NCBI GenBank assembly: GCA_038120295.1
Contig: JAYOLL010000001.1
Location: forward strand, 1 to 64,000
Reading direction: 5' to 3'
From: JAYOEY01 sp038120295
GTDB lineage: Bacteria > Pseudomonadota > Alphaproteobacteria > MPNO01 > UBA2964
DNA length: 64,000 bases
Of the stretch, positions 52,187 through 59,618 are shown in pieces; position 1 is the stretch's first letter, and every line of letters starts with the position of its first letter. Both the position numbers and the translations under genes were made by a program. Under the pieces are notes generated by a model. That model made no database searches, was not told the origin of the DNA, and worked only from the letters and a program-made list of their open reading frames with translations.

Positions 52187-52982
52187 TCTTATTCTGTCCT
52201 GGACGTTTATACGGCTTGCGGTCCGGTTTCTTCGGGCGCAGTCGGGGTGTCGCCGCGCCGCCGGTCTGCTCGGCGACGACCTTGGCGCTCACTTCGTCTA
52301 CCTCGCCACGCACCAGCTTGCCGAGCTGGAACGGCCCGTACCCGATCCGGATCAACCGGTTCACCCGATATCCGAAATGTTCCATGACGCGGCGGATTTC
52401 GCGGTTCTTGCCTTCCTGCAGCGCGACGCTGAGCCAGCTATTGTCGCCGCGGGCGGAATCGAGCCGCGCCTGGATCGCGCCGTACCGCACGCCTTCGACT
52501 GTCACGCCATTGGCCAGCGCCGCCAGCGCCTGATCGTCGGGGTTGCCGAATACGCGTACCCGATAGCGACGGGTCCAGCCTGTCGAGGGCAGTTCGAGCC
52601 GGCGCGCGAGTTCGCCGTCATTTGTCAGAAGCAGGAGACCTTCGGAGTTTATATCGAGCCGTCCGACAGACATGACGCGTGGCATGTCGGATGGCAGATT
52701 GTCGAACACTGTGGGCCGGCCTTCGGGGTCGGAGGTGCTGCACACCTGGCCCGGGGGCTTGTAATAGCGCCAGAGGCGTGTCCGGTCCGGCGCGGCGACG
52801 GGCTTTCCGTCCACCATGATACGGCTGGCATCGGTCACCAGCGTCGCGGGCGTGTCGATTTTCCTGCCGTCGACCCTGACCCGGCCGTCCGCGATCCAGC
52901 GTTCCGCCTCGCGCCTGGAGCAAATGCCGGCGCGCGAAAGCCGCTTGGCGATCCGTTCGCCTTTTTCTTCGGTGTCTGTCAT
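52161..52982 (-). CDS. Ribosomal pseudouridine synthase (RsuA/RluB family)
   Basis: 273 residues from ATG 52982. An S4-like RNA-binding domain (about 9-60: 'R-I-A-K-R-L-S-R-A-G-I-C-S-R-R-E-A') is followed by the synthase domain with the catalytic Asp in 'V-G-R-L-D-I-N-S-E-G-L-L-L-L-T-N-D'. The basic C-terminal tail (about 245-273, many Lys/Arg/Pro) is common in RluB-like proteins. It probably modifies 23S rRNA; RluB is the likeliest member, but RluE/RsuA cannot be excluded. The start overlaps the stop of the glutamine amidotransferase gene by four bases. Confidence 0.92.
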   Translation of the reverse strand: MTDTEEKGERIAKRLSRAGICSRREAERWIADGRVRVDGRKIDTPATLVTDASRIMVDGKPVAAPDRTRLWRYYKPPGQVCSTSDPEGRPTVFDNLPSDMPRVMSVGRLDINSEGLLLLTNDGELARRLELPSTGWTRRYRVRVFGNPDDQALAALANGVTVEGVRYGAIQARLDSARGDNSWLSVALQEGKNREIRRVMEHFGYRVNRLIRIGYGPFQLGKLVRGEVDEVSAKVVAEQTGGAATPRLRPKKPDRKPYKRPGQNKNADRRRNP

Positions 52983-53695
52983 GTGTCCAACGCGGCTTCG
53001 ATGAACGCCCTGAAAATCAGCGCGTCGCCCGGATCGATGGAGAATTCCGGGTGCCATTGCACGCCGAGGCAGAACCGCCTGCCCGGTAACTCGATCCCTT
53101 CGATGACGCCATCCGGTGCGACGGCATTTATTACGACATCCGGTCCGATAGCGCGAACGGCCTGATGATGGGCGCTATTGACCGACATTCTTTCCGCTCC
53201 GGTAATCGCCGCGAGCATCGTGCCCGGAGTTACTTCGACATCGTGGCCCGATTCGTCGCGCGGGTTGGGTTGTTCGTGCGCAAGGGCGTTTTCGATCTCG
53301 TCAGGGATATGCTGGATCAACGTACCGCCCAGCGCGACGTTGAGGAGCTGCTGGCCGCCGCAGATGCCGAGCAACGGCATGTTGCGCGCGACCGCGCCGT
53401 TGGTGACAGCCAGTTCGAATGCGGTGCGGCGGTCCTTGGTGACAACGGTTTCATGCCGATCAGGATCGCCGAACAGGGCAGGGTCCACGTCGAACGCGCC
53501 GCCGGTAATCACCAGACCGTCGATTTCATCCAGATAGCTCTCGGCCAGGTCAGGTTCATGCGGCAACGGTACGGGAAGCCCGCCGGCAGCCGCGACCGCG
53601 CCGCAATAGTTTTCCCGGACCGCGTACCAGGGAAATTTCGAATAGCCGCCGGGCTCTTCTGAATCGAGTGTGATGCCGATAAGGGGACGAGACAT
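52979..53695 (-). CDS. Class I glutamine amidotransferase-like, gamma-glutamyl-GABA hydrolase (PuuD) family
   Basis: 238 residues, peptidase C26 family. The nucleophile Cys is in 'L-L-G-I-C-G-G-Q-Q-L-L-N' and the His-x-Glu pair in 'V-Q-W-H-P-E-F-S'. 'I-G-I-T-L-D-S-E-E' at the start is family-typical. PuuD-like enzymes split gamma-glutamyl amides such as gamma-glutamyl-GABA. It is the first gene of the run with the pseudouridine synthase and rsmD, an unexpected partner for rRNA modification. Confidence 0.9.
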   Translation of the reverse strand: MSRPLIGITLDSEEPGGYSKFPWYAVRENYCGAVAAAGGLPVPLPHEPDLAESYLDEIDGLVITGGAFDVDPALFGDPDRHETVVTKDRRTAFELAVTNGAVARNMPLLGICGGQQLLNVALGGTLIQHIPDEIENALAHEQPNPRDESGHDVEVTPGTMLAAITGAERMSVNSAHHQAVRAIGPDVVINAVAPDGVIEGIELPGRRFCLGVQWHPEFSIDPGDALIFRAFIEAALDT

Positions 53696-53738
53696 GGTTC
53701 TATTCTATCGGAATCGTCTCTCAGGGGCGGAAAGAAAT

Positions 53739-53766
53739 AGGGCGTCCACCGAATAGCGGACGCCCT
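53739..53766 (-). terminator. Rho-independent terminator of the Bug gene
   Basis: AGGGCGTCC (53739-53747) pairs perfectly with GGACGCCCT (53758-53766). Read on the minus strand it follows the Bug-protein stop at 53792 and leads into 'atttcttt', a short U-rich run. Confidence 0.75.
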
Positions 53767-53791
53767 GAAATTCAGCCCGATTACAGGCCGG

Positions 53792-54817
53792 TTACTTTTT
53801 CTTCGACTTGTCGAAGCCGAGAATGCCGGCGAGTTTCCTGGCAACGGCCTTGTCGACGTTGAAAGCCGCATTGACGACCTTCACGTTGTCCCGCCAGGTG
53901 CGGGCATCGACTGGCACCTTGCGCTTCGCCGCTTCGGCCAGCATTTCCTTGTCTTTCAGAAGGTCGGAAAACGCCTTGCGCATCACCTCGACCGTCGCCT
54001 TTGGCGTGCCGGGCGGCAGGTAGAAGGCCTGACCGATATTGAAGCCAACCTCTAGCAAGCCCAGCATCTTGCTGTTCATATCGCCCGTTACGATATCGCG
54101 CAGCTTCGGTACGTGTGCCACTTCCGGCCGGACCGGGCCGATGGTCGCGAAAATCTTGACCTTCTTGTCGCGGATCCAGTGAGGTTTGGCGCCGAGATAG
54201 CCTGAATAAAAGTTACCGCGTCCCTGAACCTCGCCGCGTTCCATGGCAAGATTGATGGCGCCGCCGCCCTTGTAGCCCTTGATGAGCTTGTATTTGGTGC
54301 CGACCGCCGCGTTCAGAAATGTCGGGAGCTGGAAGTTGATCGAGCCGACGCCTGAAGCCCCCATAATGACTTCCGTCTTTTTCTGTTTTTCGATGGTGTC
54401 GGCAGCGACGTTATGCCAGACCGCCAGCGTATAGGTTCGCACTGAGAGCGTACCCAGCCATTCGAGCGTACGTGGGTCGAAACGGACCTTGCGCATCAGC
54501 GGAATGATGACGGAACCGGGATTGATCTCGGCAAGGACAGTGCCGTCCTTGGGCGCTGCCTGCGCCATGAAATTTGCGGCCTTGACCCCGCCGGCGCCGG
54601 GCCGGTTCTGGACCACGACATTGGGGTTGCCGGGCAGGTGTTTTCCGATATGGCGCTGCACGAGTTGCCCGTAGAGATGGAAAGTGCCTCCGCTGCCCGA
54701 CGGCACGACAACGGTGACGGTCTTGCCCTCGAACATGGCGTTCGCGGGCGCGGACATGGTGACCGCGGCCAGAGCCGCGGCGGCGATCACGCCTGTCTTT
54801 ATGGTTCGATCGGTCAT
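53792..54817 (-). CDS. Bug/TctC-family tripartite tricarboxylate transporter binding protein
   Basis: 341 residues from ATG 54817, which has 'ctggagaaagac' upstream. A signal peptide (about 6-27, ending A-P-A-N-A) exports it to the periplasm. The Bug fold is marked by 'V-V-V-P-S-G-S-G-G-T-F', 'N-R-P-G-A-G-G-V-K-A' and 'F-Y-L-P-P-G-T-P'. It captures carboxylates or similar solutes for a TctAB-type permease, which is not in this window. It is downstream of a second, related Bug gene with a 41-base gap. Confidence 0.92.
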   Translation of the reverse strand: MTDRTIKTGVIAAAALAAVTMSAPANAMFEGKTVTVVVPSGSGGTFHLYGQLVQRHIGKHLPGNPNVVVQNRPGAGGVKAANFMAQAAPKDGTVLAEINPGSVIIPLMRKVRFDPRTLEWLGTLSVRTYTLAVWHNVAADTIEKQKKTEVIMGASGVGSINFQLPTFLNAAVGTKYKLIKGYKGGGAINLAMERGEVQGRGNFYSGYLGAKPHWIRDKKVKIFATIGPVRPEVAHVPKLRDIVTGDMNSKMLGLLEVGFNIGQAFYLPPGTPKATVEVMRKAFSDLLKDKEMLAEAAKRKVPVDARTWRDNVKVVNAAFNVDKAVARKLAGILGFDKSKKK

Positions 54818-54858
54818 GTCTTTCTCCAGTCTGGAAGTGTGTTTCAAGAATTCTGCCT

Positions 54859-55875
54859 CTAGTACTTCAGTACCTTGGAGGCCCGATGAAGGATTTCCTT
54901 CGGTGTATTCATGACCTCCTCGATATTGGCCTGAACCTCTGCGCCGGAGAGCGGTGCAAGATCCATCTTGCGCTTGGCGGCATCGGCCAGGAAGCCGGCG
55001 TCCTTCATTGTGGCGTCGAACGCTTTGCGCAGCGCCGCGACCTGTTCCTTTGAGGCACCGGGCGGGAAGCCGACGATGCGGGCCATAGTGACTGGCGCTG
55101 AAACCAGCTTGGCGACGGCGACGTCTTCAGGCTTCACCAGCTCATGGATCAGCGGCACGTCCTTCAAGGCGTCCAGACGGCGCAGACCGGCCTGCGCCAG
55201 CACCGTGATTCTCTTGTCCGCGATCCATTCCGGCTTGATCGTGTTCCAGCTCTGCCACGAACCGCCGCGGCCATCCGCTTCGCCCTTTTCCATGGCAAGC
55301 GTCATCTTGCGGGTGCCGACATAGCCAAGGACGATCTTGAATTTCGTGCCGAGCAGCGAGTTCATCAGGGTGGGGTAAATGTATGTTTCGGAACCCTTGC
55401 CCGACGCAGCAATAACGACCTGTTTCTTTGTCGCGTCCTGCCACGAGGTGGCGACCTTGGACAGTACGGTGACTGCGCTATTGAGCTCGGCCATGTTGCC
55501 GATCCAGTGCATCTTGCTCATGTCGAACTTGATGCCGCGCGGGCGGATCATCTGAAACAGCGGATGGGTCCAGAAAGGCATCAGGAGGGTCGAACCGTTT
55601 TTGGGCGCGGCGTTGTAGACGTAATTGGACGCCTTCACGCCGCCGGCGCCGGGCATGTTGACGATCAGGATGTTCGGCTTGCCCGGAATGTATTTTTCCA
55701 TGTGGTGGGCGAGCGTCCGGGAATAGAGGTCGTATCCGCCGCCCGAACCTGCGCCGATAATGAAGCGGATCGGAATGTTCTTGTAGAAATCGGAAACGGC
55801 GTCGGCGCTGGCAGGGCCGGCAACGGCGGTGCCGGCAATCGCGATGGCGAGTACGGATGACAGTCTTCTGATCAT
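54859..55875 (-). CDS. Bug/TctC-family tripartite tricarboxylate transporter binding protein
   Basis: 338 residues from ATG 55875, preceded by 'gaggaggttcac'. A signal peptide (cleavage after G-P-A-S-A, about residue 24) is followed by 'I-I-G-A-G-S-G-G-G-Y-D-L-Y-S-R-T-L-A', 'N-M-P-G-A-G-G-V-K-A' and 'F-P-P-G-A-S-K-E-Q'. It is a diverged paralogue of the following Bug gene, so the pair probably arose by tandem duplication. No TctA/TctB partner is nearby. It diverges from the maleate isomerase-like gene. Confidence 0.92.
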   Translation of the reverse strand: MIRRLSSVLAIAIAGTAVAGPASADAVSDFYKNIPIRFIIGAGSGGGYDLYSRTLAHHMEKYIPGKPNILIVNMPGAGGVKASNYVYNAAPKNGSTLLMPFWTHPLFQMIRPRGIKFDMSKMHWIGNMAELNSAVTVLSKVATSWQDATKKQVVIAASGKGSETYIYPTLMNSLLGTKFKIVLGYVGTRKMTLAMEKGEADGRGGSWQSWNTIKPEWIADKRITVLAQAGLRRLDALKDVPLIHELVKPEDVAVAKLVSAPVTMARIVGFPPGASKEQVAALRKAFDATMKDAGFLADAAKRKMDLAPLSGAEVQANIEEVMNTPKEILHRASKVLKY

Positions 55876-56062
55876 GTGAACCTCCTCAATAAGAACCTGA
55901 TCGCCCATGAAAAGGGCTTGCTGGAAAGACTAGGCAAATTACGGCTATTTGCATAGGCCGGGAGCACAGAACGCGGCGGCAGTTGCACTGTGCGCATTCG
56001 CGTCTCAAAATCGCTTTCAGCAAGAACTTCACTCGCAGGAATTTCACTCAGGGGAGTCTCCA

Positions 56063-56803
56063 ATGGCGTTTTCAAGCTGGCGCGGCATCGTCGGAATCAT
56101 CAAGCCCACCATGCGGCCCGGCGGGCTGGAGGACATGATCCGCCTGCTGCCGGAAGGGATCGGCGTTATCCCGCTTTTCAATGACATCCGCCGCGGCGAT
56201 CGCACGGAATTCAAGGAAGTCATGGAGGATTACGACAAAAAGGTCGCGGTTCTGGCGGAACAGGGCTGCGACGTGATCCACCCGGAAGGCGCGCCCCCCT
56301 TCATGGTGATGGGGCTCGACGGTGAGGCAAAGAAAATCCGCTCTTGGGAGAAGCAGCACAAGGTGCCGGTCTTCACTTCGGGCACCAACCATATCGCCGC
56401 GTTACGGGCGCTGGGCGTCAAGCGCATGGTCGGCGCCAGCTATTTCCGGGGCGAGATCAACCAGACGTTTTCGGACTATTTCACCGCTGCGGGTTTCGAT
56501 GTGCTCGATTTCCAGGGCATGGATGTCGATTTCAACCAGGCGCAGAATCTCTCCTCGCACCAGGTCTACGCCTTTATCAAGGAGCTGGTCCTTAAGAACC
56601 GGAAGGCTGAGGGCATCTACATGCTTGGCACCGGCTGGAAGGTGCTCGACGTGATTCCGCTGCTGGAGCAGGACCTCGGCATTCCCGTGGTGCATCCGGT
56701 GCCGTCGCGCGTCTGGGAGTTTCAGAAGCGTCTGTCGATCCATGAACCGCGCGAGGGGTACGGGCAACTGCTCGCCGAGATGCCTCCCATGAAAAAGAAA
56801 TAG
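56063..56803 (+). CDS. Maleate isomerase / arylmalonate decarboxylase-like protein (Asp/Glu racemase superfamily)
   Basis: 246 residues from ATG 56063 with 'caggggagtctcc' upstream; the longer frame has no ribosome-binding site. The fold of the Asp/Glu racemase superfamily is suggested by 'I-G-I-I-K-P-T-M-R-P-G', 'F-T-S-G-T-N-H-I-A-A-L' and 'Y-M-L-G-T-G-W'. The usual pair of catalytic Cys is not obvious: one Cys sits in 'Q-G-C-D-V-I-H', while the second position reads G-T-G-W. Chemistry other than cis-trans isomerisation is therefore possible. It lies 13 bases before tadA. Together with the Bug proteins and UbiD enzymes it suggests organic-acid breakdown. Confidence 0.82.
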   Translation: MAFSSWRGIVGIIKPTMRPGGLEDMIRLLPEGIGVIPLFNDIRRGDRTEFKEVMEDYDKKVAVLAEQGCDVIHPEGAPPFMVMGLDGEAKKIRSWEKQHKVPVFTSGTNHIAALRALGVKRMVGASYFRGEINQTFSDYFTAAGFDVLDFQGMDVDFNQAQNLSSHQVYAFIKELVLKNRKAEGIYMLGTGWKVLDVIPLLEQDLGIPVVHPVPSRVWEFQKRLSIHEPREGYGQLLAEMPPMKKK

Positions 56804-56816
56804 GGGCGCTTCAGAG

Positions 56817-57272
56817 ATGTCGCGCGCGCAGTCCTATATGCAGGTCGCGCTCGACGAGGCGGCCGAGGCGGCGCTCCGCGACGAGGTGCCTGTCGGCGCC
56901 GTTGTCGTCGACGGCGAAACCGGCGAAATCCTGGCCGCCGACGGTAATCGCACCGAAGAGCTTCGCGACGCCACCGCCCATGCCGAGATGCTGGTGCTGC
57001 GCGAGGCCGCCCGTAGATACGGCGGGGCGCGGCTGCTTGGCTGCGATCTCTACGTCACGCTTGAGCCCTGCGCCATGTGCGCTGCGGCGATCTCCTTCGC
57101 GCGAATCAGGCGGCTCTATTTCGGCGCGCTGGACGCCAAGGGCGGGGCGGTCGAACACGGCCCCCGCTTTTTCGATCAGCCCACCTGCCACCATCGCCCC
57201 GAATGCTATGGCGGCATCGACGAGGTGAGGGCATCGGCCATGCTCAAGGAATTCTTTCAGGCGAAACGTTGA
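56817..57272 (+). CDS. tadA: tRNA-specific adenosine deaminase TadA
   Basis: 151 residues, zinc deaminase. H55-A-E57 and P84-C-A-M-C88 form the zinc/catalytic site, and 'V-P-V-G-A-V-V-V' lies near the start. It makes inosine at the wobble position of tRNA-Arg(ACG). The C-terminal 'F-D-Q-P-T-C-H-H-R-P' helix region is TadA-typical and argues against a guanine deaminase. Confidence 0.93.
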   Translation: MSRAQSYMQVALDEAAEAALRDEVPVGAVVVDGETGEILAADGNRTEELRDATAHAEMLVLREAARRYGGARLLGCDLYVTLEPCAMCAAAISFARIRRLYFGALDAKGGAVEHGPRFFDQPTCHHRPECYGGIDEVRASAMLKEFFQAKR

Positions 57273-57393
57273 CTGCAGGGCGCCAGACGCCGTGCTGTGG
57301 ATAGTAACCGCCTGTTTACGCTTATCCTTTACCCAAATTTCAGCTGGGTTTCGCATTTTGCCGACCGGTGTGGGACAGGTAGGAAAAGGAACG

Positions 57394-57894
57394 ATGCGGG
57401 ATACATTGCGTGATGCCGGGCGGAATTTTGCCGGCTTGCTGATCGGGCTTTCTCTTGCGACGGTGGCGTCTGGTGCCGTTGCGGGCGACGACGAAGAAGC
57501 GGCCGCGAAGGCGAAGGCTGCAGCCGAGGCTGCGGCAAAAGAACTCCACAGTATTTCCGTCTTCAATTTCGTGCAGGACTGGCGCGGTCGGGGCGGTGCG
57601 GTTCCCGTGCTCGTGACGATGAAGGTTCAGGGTGGCGAAGCCCTCGACATCTTCTGCAACAACGTTCCGCGCGTTCAGGCTCGAATCCTGCAGGCGGTGC
57701 TGAATGGGACGCAGCGCGGGGCTGCGCGACGGCACGGCATTGGATCGTTGAAAACGCCGCTCCATCGGGAGATGGCGCGGCTGTTTCCGGAAAAATCCGT
57801 CAGGTCTCTCGATATGAGAATCGGGCGGACGCCGTCGGAGTTCGCCAAGGACATTCAGGGCACGACCGACGCTTGCCGCGCGCTCAAGAGCTAA
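57394..57894 (+). CDS. Small secreted protein of unknown function
   Basis: 166 residues from ATG 57394 ('aggtaggaaaaggaacg' upstream). The signal peptide ends near 'A-S-G-A-V-A-G', and an Ala/Lys-rich helix (about 35-53) follows. The mature part is predicted alpha/beta with one Cys in 'D-I-F-C-N-N-V-P-R-V-Q' and a second near the end ('D-A-C-R-A-L'), which could form a disulfide. The layout loosely recalls FliL-like periplasmic domains, but I would not name it so. It is followed by a convergent terminator. Confidence 0.7.
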   Translation: MRDTLRDAGRNFAGLLIGLSLATVASGAVAGDDEEAAAKAKAAAEAAAKELHSISVFNFVQDWRGRGGAVPVLVTMKVQGGEALDIFCNNVPRVQARILQAVLNGTQRGAARRHGIGSLKTPLHREMARLFPEKSVRSLDMRIGRTPSEFAKDIQGTTDACRALKS

Positions 57895-57905
57895 GCCGAA
57901 ACCAA

Positions 57906-57935
57906 AAAGGGCGCCGACCGAAATCGACGCCCTTT
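57906..57935. terminator. Bidirectional terminator between convergent genes
   Basis: AAAGGGCG (57906-57913) pairs with CGCCCTTT (57928-57935), giving A-rich and T-rich flanks on both strands. It lies between the secreted-protein stop (57894) and the UbiD stop (57962), which converge. Confidence 0.7.
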
Positions 57936-57961
57936 AACTTCAGTACGATTGGAAGCTTCGA

Positions 57962-59518
57962 TCAGTCGTCCTTGAAGCCGTATTCCTTCCAGCGCGCGTT
58001 GACGAAGTCCATGTCTTCCTTGTGCGGCGCGACGGTCGGCGGGTAACGCTCGCCGTTGTACTGTTCCTCGGGCTCGAAATCGAGGTTGACGGTCGCGTCG
58101 ATCAGCACGCGGCACCACTTGCCGGTGCCGTAGAGCAGGGGATCGCGATCCTTGAGCCGTGTCGAGGGATCCAGCAGCGAGCCGAACGTCCCCGGGAAGA
58201 ACACGATGTCGTCCTCGGCGGCGTTGACGCGGTAGGCGAAGGCCCAGTCGACCGCAGCGTAATCGCGGATATCGATATCCTCGTCGACCACCCAGATGTG
58301 CTTGTAGCGCAGATGTGCCGAGTTCGAGCCCCATATGGCGGCGGCGGCCTGCTTGGCCTGGCCGCGATAGGTCTGGTGGAGCTGGATGAACAGCGTTGTG
58401 CCGTTATTGGCCGGCGAGCAGTGCACGTCGGTTACACCCGGCACGCCGGCGCGTTCCAGCACGTTCCACGCGACGCCGGCGCGCTGCACCGACGACATGA
58501 CGCTGTTCTCGTTCAGCATCTTGGGCAGCGTGCCTTCCAGCGTGCCCTGGAGAACCGGCTTGTTGCGATGCGTAATGGCCGTCACCTTGGTGACATGCTT
58601 CGGGCCCGCGTCGCCGCCGAAATAGCCCGGATATTCACCGAAAGGTCCTTCCATTTCGAAGGTCGCCGGGTCCGGGTCGATATAGCCCTCTATCACCAGT
58701 TCGGCGCTGGCTGGCACCATGATGTCGCAGGTTTCGCACTTGACCAGTTCGACGGGCTTGCCGCGGATCGCGCCCATAACGTCATATTCCGAAACCCCGG
58801 TCGGCACCGGCGCCGAGGCGCAGAAGGGCAGGGACGGTTCCCAGCCATAGACATGAGCCACTGGCATCTTCATGCCGCGATCGGCCCATTTCTGGAAATG
58901 CACGCCCCAGTTCTGGGCGCGCCATAACAGGACAGGCAGCGTGTCCTTCTGGCCGATCATGCCGCGATAGATGCCGAGATTATGGACGCCGGTGTCCGGG
59001 TCCATCGTCACGGTGGCCTGGAAGGTGTTGATATAGCGGCCACCGTCCTCGCGATGCCATTTCGGCACCGGGAAGTCGTTCAGGTCGATCTCGTCTCCGG
59101 TGACGATGTTTTCCTTCACCGGGCCGGTCTCGAGCTCGACGGGCGCGACGCGCTGGCCCATGTAATAGCGGGTCGCCTGAATCAGGTCGCGGGCCGGCGC
59201 ATCCTTGGGCAGGCCGAGCGTCATGGCGAGCCGCGTATAGTTCGACATCGCACCGGTGAAGAGCTGGCTGCAGCGCGCGCCGTCCTCTTCCTTGTAGCCC
59301 TTGATGTTATTGAACAGGACCGCAGGACCGTGGCCGGTGCCGAACGCCTTGCGGGCGATGGTGCCGATCTCGCAGTCCCAGTCGACCTCGACGTCGATTT
59401 CCTGGATTTCCTCTTCCTGCCGGAGCGCTTCGATCCATTCGCGCATGTCGCCGAAGGCGCGCGGCTGAAGCCGGTTGGAGACCCCGCCGAAGGCGTCGAT
59501 GTCGTTGTTGTTAGCCAT
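57962..59518 (-). CDS. UbiD-family (prenylated-FMN) decarboxylase, copy 1
   Basis: 518 residues. UbiD core signatures are 'R-E-D-G-G-R-Y-I-N-T', 'Y-D-V-M-G-A-I-R-G' and 'V-P-A-S-A-E-L-V-I-E-G', with 'H-Q-T-Y-R-G-Q-A-K-Q' in the second half. The enzyme should carboxylate or decarboxylate an unsaturated acid or aromatic ring using prenyl-FMN made by UbiX, which is not in the window. The N-terminal 'D-M-R-E-W-I-E-A-L-R' helix is shared with the upstream copy. The ATG 59518 has 'agggtgg', and a perfect 18-bp palindrome lies 21 bases before the start. Confidence 0.93.
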   Translation of the reverse strand: MANNNDIDAFGGVSNRLQPRAFGDMREWIEALRQEEEIQEIDVEVDWDCEIGTIARKAFGTGHGPAVLFNNIKGYKEEDGARCSQLFTGAMSNYTRLAMTLGLPKDAPARDLIQATRYYMGQRVAPVELETGPVKENIVTGDEIDLNDFPVPKWHREDGGRYINTFQATVTMDPDTGVHNLGIYRGMIGQKDTLPVLLWRAQNWGVHFQKWADRGMKMPVAHVYGWEPSLPFCASAPVPTGVSEYDVMGAIRGKPVELVKCETCDIMVPASAELVIEGYIDPDPATFEMEGPFGEYPGYFGGDAGPKHVTKVTAITHRNKPVLQGTLEGTLPKMLNENSVMSSVQRAGVAWNVLERAGVPGVTDVHCSPANNGTTLFIQLHQTYRGQAKQAAAAIWGSNSAHLRYKHIWVVDEDIDIRDYAAVDWAFAYRVNAAEDDIVFFPGTFGSLLDPSTRLKDRDPLLYGTGKWCRVLIDATVNLDFEPEEQYNGERYPPTVAPHKEDMDFVNARWKEYGFKDD

Positions 59519-59539
59519 TTTCCACCCTGTATGCTGCTT

Positions 59540-59557
59540 CCATACGGTACCGTATGG
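59540..59557. promoter_or_regulatory. Perfect 18-bp palindrome upstream of UbiD copy 1
   Basis: CCATACGGTACCGTATGG is fully self-complementary. It lies 22 to 39 bases before the UbiD start at 59518 and after the stop of the upstream UbiD at 59619. The length and symmetry suit a TetR- or GntR-type dimer operator overlapping the promoter of copy 1. No regulator gene is adjacent. Confidence 0.6.
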
Positions 59558-59618
59558 TGTTGATAATCGCGCATTTGCGCGCCGTCAACCGGCGGAGTCT
59601 GTTCCCCTATGCGCGTGT

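Noticed and set aside
55934..55952. Inverted repeat GCAAAT-N7-ATTTGC between the Bug and maleate isomerase-like genes.
   Set aside because: Arms of only six bases in an AT-rich spot; could be an operator but not distinguishable from chance.
56020..56062. Near-repeat 'aacttcactcgcagg' / 'aatttcactcagg' before the maleate isomerase-like gene.
   Set aside because: Imperfect and short. It probably reflects chance similarity around the ribosome-binding site.
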